Shown here piece by piece: positions 36,322 to 45,839 of a DNA stretch of 64,000 nt. A program made the position numbers and the translations under genes. Each line of letters opens with the position of its first letter. The first letter of the stretch is position 1. The notes under the pieces are model-generated. The model saw only the letters and a program-made list of their open reading frames with translations. It searched no databases and was not told where the DNA came from. This DNA is from Burkholderiales bacterium (GTDB lineage Bacteria; Pseudomonadota; Gammaproteobacteria; Burkholderiales; Nitrosomonadaceae), in contig JACKLV010000010.1 in the NCBI GenBank assembly GCA_024235755.1, forward strand, positions 74,923-138,922, given 5' to 3'.

Positions 36322-39300
36322 TTAGAAATTTAAAGTGAGTCGTGCCATAAAGGTACGTGTAGGTCTAAAAATAGGTGCTGTATTAATAGATCTTTGGAAC
36401 TCTGTATTTCTGTAATAAAAATCTTCATTTAATAAATTTTTAGCTTCAAAACTGAATAATCCTCTACGAGAAGGCAATCTGTAGCCAACTACAGCATCAA
36501 GCAAAAAAAAGCTACTTTGTCCATTTGTTCTTTCATTTGTTGGATTAAATGTGGGTTGAGGTAATGAACTACTTCTTTCCAATTCCTGGCTTACGAAGGT
36601 ATTTGTTAGACTGGCAAACAGCCCATTTGGATTAAAATAATTTAATCTAACCGGGGCACTTAAGGTAGAAATAGCATCAGGACTACTACTGTTGGAATCA
36701 ATGAGAAAGTCCTGGTCACGAGTAAATTTCTCATATAGAAATTCACCAGTAATTGACCAATTTGAATTAAAAATGCCATAAAGATATGATCGATAAACTT
36801 GTTCTTTTTGTTGATCAAAAACCCCATCAGGAAATAATTGAGGTATTTTTAGGTTGCGTACTGATGCTTCTAAACCACCGTATAAAAAATTTGAGATACG
36901 TGCATCAACTCCAACACCTTTGCGCCTTGTTTTAGTTCCATTGGGGTCATCAAAAAATTGATTAAAACCAGCCACTTGAGTAGGCTCTAATGTTTGTTGT
37001 GCGATAAGATCGGTTTTTACGGTCTCGAACCATGCTAACCGCAATCGAATAGCATCTATGACATTCCATTGCAAACCAAATTTAGGGTTAAACCTATTGA
37101 TATTTATATTTGTGTTAAACAAGTCAGCTGTAAAATTATCAATGCTATTATTGGTGACTTTGTATGAGTTGTAGCTAATGCCGCCAGTCGCTGTTATATT
37201 TTTTAAAAAATTGATATTTGCATAACTATAAATATTTTTTTGTTCCGTGGTGGTTTCGTCAGTAGAGAATGTTGCAAAAAAGTCGGAATCAAATTCTGAG
37301 GCGCCTCCTCCTGTTATTACATTAAAAAATTTGCTTCTAAATAGATGTTGTGCCTCAGTTTGATAACGCTGATTGCTTGAGGATTCACTTGGTGGAGGCG
37401 CATTTGGTACTGGAGATGTCAAGGTGTCTTTTATATTATTGTGTGCGTACATACCTGATAAAATGATATTTTGCCTTGGCGATATTGCATATCGCATTCC
37501 TAAACGCGCCAAATCTTCTTTTAATTTTTTTCTTCTTGTATCTGAAAAAAATCGAGGACTTTCAATCTCTCCATGTTCTATCTCTCTTGTACGTATTTCT
37601 GCTTGAATATTCAATTTTGGTGTAACAGCATGTTGTATAAAAGCATTGAGAATATCCTGATTCTGACCATTGTTTGGACGATATCCATTAGTTTGATAAT
37701 GAAACTGACCTAAGCTGACAGAGGTGCGTTCATAGAGCTTAGAAAATACAATCTCGTTACCAAATGTGTTGTTATTGCCACCAAAGCCGGAGGCCACAAA
37801 TTGTGAACGATTACGTTCCATCAAAGGGGCGAATTCATTAAATCCCGCTGCAGAAGAGCCTGTGCCAGTAATAATGTTTAGATCAGCCACTGCCAGATGC
37901 GGTTGAACTGGGTTAACGTTAATTGGTTGCAATAGTTGTGCCTGCAGCAATTCACTCACACGAGCAATTTCATGTCGTGGCGTATTAGCGTAGGTATCCG
38001 ACAAAAACCGGTGCGCGGAATGGTTCGATGGATCATAAGCCAATGATTTGGCGGTTTCTATGATGGCGCGTTTTTCAAACCCCAGGTTGTCGTAAATACG
38101 GGCGAGGCTCGAGCTGCGTCCGGCCTGGTCTTGATCGAGCAGCAGTCTGGAACGATACACCGCGCGGTTATCGTTGAGTTCGATGGATTTCTGAATATCC
38201 CGTAGCGCTTCAACCGGCCTGTTCTGTGTTTGTTTTTGGATGGCGTCGTAAAACCACGGGGTGGGATCGAACGGATCGCGTTCCTTGGCGAGTTCGAATT
38301 GTGTTTCGGCGGTCGAATAACGTTTTTCCTCGAAATACGCTTTGCCGAGGTAGCTGCGGATGAGTGAATTACCGGGATCGAGGCTGGCGGCGATTTCGAG
38401 TTCGATGCGGCCTGCTTCAAGCAGGCCTTCGCGGATGAGCGCCAGGCCCAGGCCCAGTCTTGGCATGGGGTCGGCTTGATCAAGCAGTATTGCTTCATGA
38501 AAAACGGATTTTGCATCGGCTGTATTGATTTGCAATAAGTAGGCAAAACCCAGTACGGTTTGCGTTTTGGCAATAGTCGGATTCAGATCGACCGCTTTTT
38601 GCGCCGATGTCAAGGCCTGTTCGAGTTCGCCGACGGACATTTGCAGTTCAGCCAGCCGCGCCCAGATCAGTGCATTTTGTGGATCAAGCACAACGGCCTG
38701 TTTGACGCTGGTCAGTGCGGCTTCAATGTCAAACGATGCTTGTTGGGCATAAGACAGCGCAAGTCTGGCCGCTGCCGACAAATTATCGTATTCGACCGAC
38801 AGCTTGGCCAGTTCGAGTGCTGTTTGCTTGTCATTCTGAACAACGGCAATGATGGATTGTAACGCCAGGGCTCCACTGTTATCCGGATCGTCAGCCAGAA
38901 TACCGTCAATGATGTTACCGGCTTCTTCCACTCGTCCGACGGACAGCAGGTGCTCCGCTTCATGGAGCAGATTATCAAAATTTGCATTATTCGGATCGCG
39001 ATGATAGCCGATAATTGCCGGATAATAGAGCGCCCATTGCACGGCATCAAGCGGTTTGACCAGCGTTTCCTTTTGCGGGGGTTGGTTGCGGTAGGCAATT
39101 GCGGCTTCCTGGTCAATCAGTAGCAGGCTGCCGAGCGCGTTTTCTATGGAGACACGCCCTTCAAAAATGACAACCTGTGTATGATCGCCTTGAACACGCA
39201 CAGAAAATTCCGTGCCTTCTACGCCAGCATTCAAAAAAGGCGTTCTGATTTTGAATGGTCTCGGTGTGCGCGTGATAATGTGAATGGCGCCTTCGAGCAG

Positions 39301-39663
39301 GTCGACGAATGAAGTGATATTATTCTCGTCGGCTTGTGGAATGGTGATGGCGGATTGTTGATCCAGCCGCATCAGGCTGTCATTATTGAGCCGTATTAAA
39401 GCGCGTCCATGCCGGCGCACTCTCAACGAGTCGCCCGCACAAAGCGGCGTATCCAGCTTGGCGGGTTCCCATAACGTGGTTTGAGCCCGGCGCAGTTCGA
39501 CATCGCCCTGTACTGAAACAACCAGCGCCGCTCTTATAGAACAGACATCTGCTGCTATCGTGTGACGCGTTAGCATAAAAGATGCAACGGCAAATATGGC
39601 GGAAACCAGTAAAACTATCCGGCTACGATTGGATCGTATTACTGCAGTTTTTGGTATGCTCAT
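36322..39663 (-). CDS. FecR-TPR-outer membrane beta-barrel fusion protein, copy 2 (intact)
   Basis: A 1113-residue, apparently intact protein. Signal peptide to about residue 38 (HTIAA/DVC); FecR domain at about 50-195, with NAGVEGTEFSVRV; TPR repeats at about 225-600; then an outer-membrane barrel to the last residue, ending FSFEAKNLLNEDFYY...RLTLNF, the TonB-dependent-receptor closing pattern with terminal Phe. No TonB plug domain is visible. AGAGGG precedes the ATG. The DNA of the TPR half (about 38000-39660) is GC-richer than the barrel half (36322-37800), a mosaic look. TPR-plus-barrel proteins elsewhere export polysaccharide; here an export or display role for the small downstream protein is only a hypothesis. 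Confidence 0.85.
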   Translation of the reverse strand: MSIPKTAVIRSNRSRIVLLVSAIFAVASFMLTRHTIAADVCSIRAALVVSVQGDVELRRAQTTLWEPAKLDTPLCAGDSLRVRRHGRALIRLNNDSLMRLDQQSAITIPQADENNITSFVDLLEGAIHIITRTPRPFKIRTPFLNAGVEGTEFSVRVQGDHTQVVIFEGRVSIENALGSLLLIDQEAAIAYRNQPPQKETLVKPLDAVQWALYYPAIIGYHRDPNNANFDNLLHEAEHLLSVGRVEEAGNIIDGILADDPDNSGALALQSIIAVVQNDKQTALELAKLSVEYDNLSAAARLALSYAQQASFDIEAALTSVKQAVVLDPQNALIWARLAELQMSVGELEQALTSAQKAVDLNPTIAKTQTVLGFAYLLQINTADAKSVFHEAILLDQADPMPRLGLGLALIREGLLEAGRIELEIAASLDPGNSLIRSYLGKAYFEEKRYSTAETQFELAKERDPFDPTPWFYDAIQKQTQNRPVEALRDIQKSIELNDNRAVYRSRLLLDQDQAGRSSSLARIYDNLGFEKRAIIETAKSLAYDPSNHSAHRFLSDTYANTPRHEIARVSELLQAQLLQPINVNPVQPHLAVADLNIITGTGSSAAGFNEFAPLMERNRSQFVASGFGGNNNTFGNEIVFSKLYERTSVSLGQFHYQTNGYRPNNGQNQDILNAFIQHAVTPKLNIQAEIRTREIEHGEIESPRFFSDTRRKKLKEDLARLGMRYAISPRQNIILSGMYAHNNIKDTLTSPVPNAPPPSESSSNQRYQTEAQHLFRSKFFNVITGGGASEFDSDFFATFSTDETTTEQKNIYSYANINFLKNITATGGISYNSYKVTNNSIDNFTADLFNTNININRFNPKFGLQWNVIDAIRLRLAWFETVKTDLIAQQTLEPTQVAGFNQFFDDPNGTKTRRKGVGVDARISNFLYGGLEASVRNLKIPQLFPDGVFDQQKEQVYRSYLYGIFNSNWSITGEFLYEKFTRDQDFLIDSNSSSPDAISTLSAPVRLNYFNPNGLFASLTNTFVSQELERSSSLPQPTFNPTNERTNGQSSFFLLDAVVGYRLPSRRGLFSFEAKNLLNEDFYYRNTEFQRSINTAPIFRPTRTFMARLTLNF

Positions 39664-40028
39664 AGCCCTCTTGCTTTTCTCGTAATATATTTTACGTAGA
39701 TGAACTGCAATGCAGCCAAAAGATTAACATAATATGATTCTGCGATCATAAAAACCTGTTGTAGTGTTAAATCTAAATACTCAGTTGAACGTGATCAAAA
39801 AAGATCGACTATATGAATCACAGAAAGAAATTTAAACAAATGTTACATTCATTTAGATTGCCACGATCGTTTAAGTCTGGCAGCCTTGCGAAATGAAACC
39901 TGGCGAGTATCTTAAACGTTCATTGTTGTGTAGTTGTGCGTAGAAGTTGCCAAGTCGATGGAATGCTATCGCGTTAAGCTTATTTCAAGTGTGAGAATTA
40001 TCACATGCCCAGATAAGTAGAGTCGTTC
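39664..40028. other. intergenic region upstream of FecR-TPR-barrel copy 2
   Basis: 365 bp, AT-rich, between the cyclase 3' end and copy 2, both leftward. It should hold the copy 2 promoter. I found no convincing -35/-10 pair, no terminator and no open frame with a ribosome site. A small palindrome CGTAA/TTACG lies at about 39682-39697. Confidence 0.5.
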
Positions 40029-42275
40029 TCAATTATTTTTTGCAAGCTTTATGACTGAGCTCCACTGATCGGGTGGTGAATGCAAACAAATATTCAAATA
40101 GAATTTCGTGGGCCCGTCATTTGGAAAAATCTTTGAAATCTTTTTCAGTTTTTCGATTGCTGTGAGTTGTTGCTGCTGATAAGCTTGCAGGGCATCCGCT
40201 GACATTTCACAAAGCAGTCGTTGTTTATCAGTCGCTGTTTGCCTGTGAGTAATCAATTCGAATAAATAGACTGGGGATGACCTGCCGGCAAGCAGGAAGC
40301 TGCCCAATGGGCGTGTCAGGAAACGGTCTATGCCTTCTATAACTTCATGGGTGACCAGCAGATTTGTTCCAAGGGGTTTGTTTGCGTTTTCGATGCGGCT
40401 GGTTGTGTTAACGAGATCGCCGACCACGCGGTAAATATAATTATTTATGGAGCCGGAGCCGAATCTGCTGACGAGCAATTCGCCAAAATGGATGCCGATA
40501 CGTGTTGGCAGTGCCGGATGCGTACTGTCCCGATTGAATCGGTCGACACAGTCGATAATGGCAAGGCCTGACTCACAAGCTTGTTCACGCAACTTTTTGC
40601 TGGCGGATGTAACTTCCCAGATCGCAAGCATGGCATCGCCGATTATCTCTGAAACTACGCCATTGTTTTGTTTTACCGGTTTTGATAATGCATGGAAATA
40701 ATCGTCCATCAGCAGTTTTAGCTGTAACGGGTCCATTTTTTCTGCAAGTGCTGCATATCCTTGGACATCAGTGAACAGACATGCACCAAAAACGAGTTGA
40801 TTTTTGTGTAAATAGGTATCGATATGTCGGGTTAAGTCGCCGACAACGCGCCCTGGCGTAAATTGTCCGAATAATTCCAGCAGCTGATTGCGATCTTTGC
40901 GGGTTTCGAGAAAATTGAGCAGGACAGAGCCAAATACCGCGCCCGGTATTAGGATGAAAAGTGGTGTTATGAGAGGCACCCAGATGCTTGCTCTTGAAAA
41001 AACAAACCATGCGGAGCCGAGATAAGCAGTAGCCAAAATAATGCTGATGATGGTCAGTTTGCGGTTGGATAACATTGGGAAAATAAAACCCAGTGTTAGA
41101 CCCATGATAAACAACAATACCAGACTGCCTGCGTTCGGGAATGGGCTGACGGATTTGTTTTCGAGCAGATTGGCAAATGCGGTGGCTGCAATTTCCACAC
41201 CGTCAATTTGCCGTCCTTCAGGCTCGGTAAAAACGGTGTGATACGAATCGCGGACGATATCCTGCTCGGATTGTGTCGCTGCTGAAAGTCCGACAAAAAC
41301 AGCTTTGCCTTTTATTGCTTCGAGTAAGGATTGTGATGCGTTTGCATCGGTATCGGCCGGTAGTAGTATTTGATGGTAAGGAATAGTCCGTATGGTGCGC
41401 GGCGGGCCATAAAAATTGAGGTAATGATATGGCTGATTTGAATACAGATTAGCCAGCACTTGAATGAAATGTTTTGTGTGGTCATCAAACCTGTTATTTT
41501 TACGTAATTCTGAAAGCAGCTGTTGTTTGATTCCAGGGTGCTTAACAAATTTTTCGCGCAAATTGAGTATCAGTGATTCCAGATCAGTTATTTCTTCCTG
41601 ATTGGTTGGTAGACCCGCGGTATCGAAATTTTCTATTTCCCGGAGTAATGTTATAAAGTCGTCATAAGCCCACAGTGTAAAGGCTTGCAAAGCTGCAATC
41701 GGCATGGTGGGGCTGTCTCCGATACCGGGTTTAAAAGCCCAGTAGGCGTTAATACGTGGCATGCGAGGAAAGGAAATGGTACATGTGACAGGGTTGCGGC
41801 TGCTATTTCAGGTAACGGCGCTATTCGTCTATGCTGGATTATTTGCAATTGAAGGCGTCTGCATTTTCTGGCGGTGCGGCCGATAATCTTTCGACCAGGA
41901 TTACATTGCCGGCTTTTTCAATCGCTTCGACAGTGCGCGGTCATGCTCTGGTTCCGGGCCGGGTGAATCGAAGATAAGGTCGAGTACAATGATTGCGGCG
42001 CCAGCCTGAGCGAGATGTTGTATCAGACGTGCATGATAATCACGTGGCCATGGCCAGAATCGGGGAGATACTGGCAGATCCATTTGGATGGCTGATGGCC
42101 TGTCTGCGGCGATCACAATAACTTCACCGGGCGGAGTTGTTGCGCCACGCAAATGAAAAAGCCAATACAATCCATACTCTTCTTCAAGCAACCAACCTTG
42201 CGGCGTCAGATACACCAATATACCCAATAGTCCAACGATTATGCCCAAAAGGGCGCGCCTGGAATATTTTTTCAT
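40029..42275 (-). pseudogene. CHASE2-domain class III nucleotide cyclase, broken by three frame shifts
   Basis: Intact parts: 124 residues from the ATG at 42275 (membrane segment, then the CHASE2 start DRPSAIQ..., IIVLDLIFDSPGPE), and 577 residues from 41762 to 40029 (rest of CHASE2, three membrane helices, cyclase domain). Between 41932 and 41762 the protein continues through two other frames (VEAIEKAGNVILVERLSAAP, then IAPLPEIAAATLSHVPFP). Each switch needs one extra base, so the outer parts share a frame. The cyclase domain has both metal Asp (FTDVQGY, IIGDAMLAIW). The usual adenylate-specifying Lys is Glu (VSEIIGD), so cAMP versus cGMP is open. CHASE2 is an extracytoplasmic sensor domain. 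The cyclase half could still be expressed. Confidence 0.85.
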
Positions 42276-42411
42276 TTTTGTTGAGAAAAAATCTGAAAGC
42301 CGCGTTTACAATATGCTGTCATGGTGGCTGCGCCTTGCTAACTGTAGAGCTGGATTTTAGTATACTTAAACGGAAAATGTTGTTCGATAGAAATTTTCAG
42401 GATAAAAATGC

Positions 42412-43200
42412 ATGATTATCGTTATTTCGCCTGCTAAAACACTGGATTTTGAAGCGCCCGCTTGCACTGAGAAATTTACCATACCGGATTTTCTTGACGA
42501 TTCTGCTGAGTTGATCGATCAGTTGAAAACGCTGGAGCCTGATCAAATTGGTCGTCTGATGTCGATCAGCCCGAAATTGGCCGTGTTGAACTCCAACCGC
42601 TATTATGAATGGAGGCGTCCGTTTAATCCGGATAATGCCAAACAGGCAATGTATGCATTTAAGGGTGATGTGTATACCGGGCTTGATGCAGAAACACTGG
42701 ATGCGCAGGTTGTGGATTTTGCGCAGCATCATTTGAGAATTCTTTCCGGTTTATACGGCGTGCTTCGTCCGCTCGACCTGATTCAGCCGTATCGTTTGGA
42801 AATGGGTACGCAGCTAAAGAATCAGCGCGGTAACAACCTCTATGAATTCTGGGGAGACATCCTGACTAACGCCATTAATGAGGAATTGCGCAAACAGCGA
42901 ACGGATACGCTGATCAATCTTGCATCACAGGAATATTTTAAATCGATTAAAACTGATCAATTGAATGCTAAAGTTATTTCGCCGGTTTTTAAGGATGAAA
43001 AAAATGGTGTGTATAAAATAATCAGTTTCTTTGCCAAAAAAGCACGTGGCTTGATGAGCCGGTATATCATCCAGAACCAATTGGTTAGGCCTGCGGATAT
43101 TAAACAATTCGATGTTGCCGGTTATCAGTTCAATGAAGCCGAGAGCACTGATACTGAATGGATTTTTATGCGCAAGGAATCCGCTGCGCGAAGTGGTTAA
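42412..43200 (+). CDS. yaaA: YaaA family peroxide-stress protein (DUF328)
   Basis: A 262-residue cytosolic protein beginning MIIVISPAKTLDFE and containing FNPDNAKQAMYAFKGDVYTGL, LSGLYGVLRPLDLIQPYRLEMGT-type and YLIASQEYF-like segments of the family. In Escherichia coli YaaA limits intracellular iron and protects DNA during peroxide stress. AGGA precedes the ATG. It is 40 bp before the SnoaL-like gene. Confidence 0.93.
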   Translation: MIIVISPAKTLDFEAPACTEKFTIPDFLDDSAELIDQLKTLEPDQIGRLMSISPKLAVLNSNRYYEWRRPFNPDNAKQAMYAFKGDVYTGLDAETLDAQVVDFAQHHLRILSGLYGVLRPLDLIQPYRLEMGTQLKNQRGNNLYEFWGDILTNAINEELRKQRTDTLINLASQEYFKSIKTDQLNAKVISPVFKDEKNGVYKIISFFAKKARGLMSRYIIQNQLVRPADIKQFDVAGYQFNEAESTDTEWIFMRKESAARSG

Positions 43201-43239
43201 GGTTTGTTTATTATTACAGTTATTTATTGGGGGCGGTAA

Positions 43240-43605
43240 ATGAGTGTACAAAAAAATATGGAACTGGCAAAAAATTATATCGAATTATCGAATAAACATG
43301 ATCTGAGGCATATTGAAACGCTGTTTCTGGGAGAAGCCACGTATCATTCCGCGTATTTTGGCGAGTATAAGGGCAGTGTTGCCATACATGAAATGATGCT
43401 GAGTTTTTTTGCACGTTATCCCGATGTGCATTGGGAAGTGTCGAACTACCGTCCGATCGGAACCGACGGAGTAGAATTCGATTTTCTTATGACGGCAACA
43501 GATGCTGCCGCAGATGAGCCCGTCAGAAGACAGGGGCGTGAGTGTATTTATTTTGAGTCTGACGGGCTGATTCGCCGTATCGAGGTGCATAAAGCGGACG
43601 AATAG
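43240..43605 (+). CDS. SnoaL-like / NTF2-fold protein
   Basis: A 121-residue protein with a helix-rich start (MELAKNYIELSNKHDL) and the curved-sheet pattern of the NTF2 superfamily, including RYPDVHWEVSNYRPIG and GLIRRIEVHKADE. Members are small enzymes or binding proteins; the substrate is unknown. A GGGGGCGG-rich ribosome site precedes the ATG. It converges on the CDF transporter gene with 12 bp between the stops. Confidence 0.8.
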   Translation: MSVQKNMELAKNYIELSNKHDLRHIETLFLGEATYHSAYFGEYKGSVAIHEMMLSFFARYPDVHWEVSNYRPIGTDGVEFDFLMTATDAAADEPVRRQGRECIYFESDGLIRRIEVHKADE

Positions 43606-43617
43606 CATCTGGTGAAA

Positions 43618-44577
43618 TTATAAAAAATCGGTATCCTTTTTTGCGACCTGTGTGATACGTTCGATAGGTATCGTGCGTCTTTCGGCTTCGATAAAAACCC
43701 GTTTGACCAGCGCGTTTCTGGATTTGATTTCATGGTCAATTGCAGCGATTGTCCGCTCGACCTCGGCCGCTGAAATATTGTCAGTAAAGTCAATGCTGAT
43801 GTTAACCAGAATAAAGCCCGGGCCCATATGTAGCGTGAGCACTTCGTTGATATGATCAACCCCTGCGTATTGTTCGGCAATGGCGTGAATTTCCTGATTG
43901 ACTTCGCTGTTCGCGCTTTCGCCAATCAACAATCCTTTTGTTTCCACCGCAAGCCAGATTGCAATTGCAGCCAGGATCAGGCCGATAATAACGGATGCGA
44001 GCCCGTCAAACCACAGAATACCGGTGGTTTGTGTCAATAGTATGCCAAGAAATGCAACCAGCAGACCCAATAATGCGGCGGTGTCTTCAAACAGTACGAC
44101 AAAAATAGATGGGTCCTTGGCGCGTTGCACTGCCTTGATGTAACTCCATTTTCCTTTGCCCTTACTGAATTCATTGAAAGCCATGTACCAAGCTGTGCCT
44201 TCAAAAATCAGCGCCAATCCCAGCACGATATAATTCACGAGTGGATTTGTTATCGGTTCTGGAGAAATAATATGCCGGATACCTTCGTAAATCGACACAC
44301 CGGCACCCAAAGCAAAAATTAAAATGGCGACGATAAAGCTCCAGAAATAAATCTCTTTACCATAACCGAATGGATAATCTTTGTCCGCAGGCTTGCTTGA
44401 GCGTTTAATGCCATAGAGTAATAATCCCTGGTTTCCGGTATCGACCAGAGAATGTATCGCTTCGGATAACATTGCCGAACTGCCTGTAATAACCGAAGCA
44501 ATAAATTTGGTAATTGCGATCAGCGTATTACCGATGAGCGCTGCAAAGATAACTTTTTTAGAGCCGGATGCTGACAT
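43618..44577 (-). CDS. cation diffusion facilitator (CDF) metal exporter
   Basis: A 319-residue inner-membrane antiporter with six membrane helices and a C-terminal cytosolic ferredoxin-like domain. The metal site is seen in SEAIHSLVDTGNQ; the second transport helix carries a WFDGLASVIIG segment. CDF proteins export Zn2+, Fe2+, Co2+ or Mn2+ in exchange for protons. It lies 20 bp after mrpG on the same strand and is probably the last gene of the Mrp operon. Confidence 0.9.
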   Translation of the reverse strand: MSASGSKKVIFAALIGNTLIAITKFIASVITGSSAMLSEAIHSLVDTGNQGLLLYGIKRSSKPADKDYPFGYGKEIYFWSFIVAILIFALGAGVSIYEGIRHIISPEPITNPLVNYIVLGLALIFEGTAWYMAFNEFSKGKGKWSYIKAVQRAKDPSIFVVLFEDTAALLGLLVAFLGILLTQTTGILWFDGLASVIIGLILAAIAIWLAVETKGLLIGESANSEVNQEIHAIAEQYAGVDHINEVLTLHMGPGFILVNISIDFTDNISAAEVERTIAAIDHEIKSRNALVKRVFIEAERRTIPIERITQVAKKDTDFL

Positions 44578-44597
44578 GATTGGTGCGCGTATTCAAG

Positions 44598-45080
44598 CTA
44601 TGGCTGTTTTTGATCCGGTGTTCGTGACGCCTCAGTGATCGTTTCCGATTTTGCTGGTTTGCCTTTTTTATCAGGACTTGCATCATCATCACTACTGCGT
44701 TCATTTTTCTCTGATGCTTCTGTTACAGTAGTCTGAACTGTTTCATGCATTTCTTCCTGATCGATTTCTTCCGCTTTCGGTATTTCAGCCAAAGAAGACA
44801 GGTTCAGGTGCAAGGCCGCTTTAGCCAACAGATGCGCGCTGACCGGCGCCGTGATGAACAAAAAGAATGTGATTAAAATTTCATGAAGGCTGATGTGTTC
44901 GCCATAGATGCTGAAATAAATTGCGGAAGCAATTAAAAGGCTGCCTACGCCGAGTGTGGTTGCTTTGGTCGGTCCATGCAGGCGTGTGTACAAATCCTTG
45001 AGCCTGACTAACCCCAAGGAGCCGATAAATGTGAAAATAGCGCCGGTTAAAATTAGAAAAGACAAAAAATATTCCAGCAT
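44598..45080 (-). CDS. mrpG: Mrp Na+/H+ antiporter subunit G, with charged tail
   Basis: A 160-residue subunit. The first ~100 residues have the three membrane helices and the LGLVRLKDLYTRLHGPTKATTLG motif of MnhG/MrpG. Residues about 100-160 are an added hydrophilic tail rich in Glu, Asp, Lys, Thr and Ser, absent from typical 100-120-residue members. The tail is probably cytosolic and disordered. Four bases separate it from mrpF. Confidence 0.92.
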   Translation of the reverse strand: MLEYFLSFLILTGAIFTFIGSLGLVRLKDLYTRLHGPTKATTLGVGSLLIASAIYFSIYGEHISLHEILITFFLFITAPVSAHLLAKAALHLNLSSLAEIPKAEEIDQEEMHETVQTTVTEASEKNERSSDDDASPDKKGKPAKSETITEASRTPDQKQP

Positions 45081-45084
45081 AGCC

Positions 45085-45354
45085 CTACTCGATTATGTCG
45101 CCACGCAGCAGATATTTGCACAGCGCGACGGTGCCGATAAATCCCATCAGCGCGATCAGCAATGCCGCTTCAAAAAAAAGTGCGCTGCCCAGATGAATGC
45201 CCAGCAGCACCAGTATCGCGATGGTGTTGACATACAGTGTGTCCAGCGCCAACACACGATTAGGGATGTCCGGGCCGCGCAGCAATCGCCAAAAACTCAT
45301 CGCAACGGCGGCGGTTACCAATGCAAGGGCTATTTGAATTGAAATCGCTAACAT
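45085..45354 (-). CDS. mrpF: Mrp Na+/H+ antiporter subunit F
   Basis: An 89-residue subunit with three membrane helices and the family motif RLLRGPDIPNRVLALDTL. It belongs to the multisubunit cation/proton antiporter that expels Na+ at the cost of the proton gradient. It overlaps mrpE by seven bases. Confidence 0.93.
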   Translation of the reverse strand: MLAISIQIALALVTAAVAMSFWRLLRGPDIPNRVLALDTLYVNTIAILVLLGIHLGSALFFEAALLIALMGFIGTVALCKYLLRGDIIE

Positions 45355-45839
45355 GATTCAAAAATCTCCTTCAACGGGTTTTCATAACGCTGTTTGATGG
45401 TCGCAACAAGTGTGTCCGGATCTGTTTCGTTCAGTGCATGCACCAGCAAGTGACCCTGATCGTCCGACAGTTTTGCCGATAATGTGCCTGGCGTTAAAGT
45501 GATGCTGTTTGCCAGAAGACTGATGGCCAGATCGGAAGTCAAATCCAGCGGCAGTTTGACAAATATGGGTTGAAGTTTATCTGGATTGCCGAGTATCAAT
45601 CTTGCAACCGTGAAATTCGCCACAATGATGTCGAACAACAGTACCGCAAGATAACGGAGCAGAACAATCGGTTTGCGAATGGAAACTGCTTCCGGCCAGA
45701 AATGTATAGTAAGCACCGGGATGGCCCAGCCAAAGATCAGTCCCAGCAAAATTTGCCCGGTATCAAAACTGTTGTTGAGCAACAGCCAGATCACGGCGAG
45801 CACCGGCGTCAGAATCGGATGCGGCAACAGGCGTGTCAT
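45348..45839 (-). CDS. mrpE: Mrp Na+/H+ antiporter subunit E
   Basis: A 163-residue membrane subunit of the Mrp complex, with two N-terminal helices and the conserved LANSITLTPGTLS segment near residue 110. Its start shares one base with the mrpD stop, so it is translationally coupled. Confidence 0.93.
   Translation of the reverse strand: MTRLLPHPILTPVLAVIWLLLNNSFDTGQILLGLIFGWAIPVLTIHFWPEAVSIRKPIVLLRYLAVLLFDIIVANFTVARLILGNPDKLQPIFVKLPLDLTSDLAISLLANSITLTPGTLSAKLSDDQGHLLVHALNETDPDTLVATIKQRYENPLKEIFESC

Noticed and set aside
38058..38573. Long leftward frame within FecR-TPR-barrel copy 2
   Set aside because: Lies in a second frame of the GC-rich TPR codons; no ribosome site and no family resemblance.
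41651..41848. 65-residue leftward frame inside the cyclase
   Set aside because: It is the middle frame of the broken CHASE2 domain, not a separate gene.
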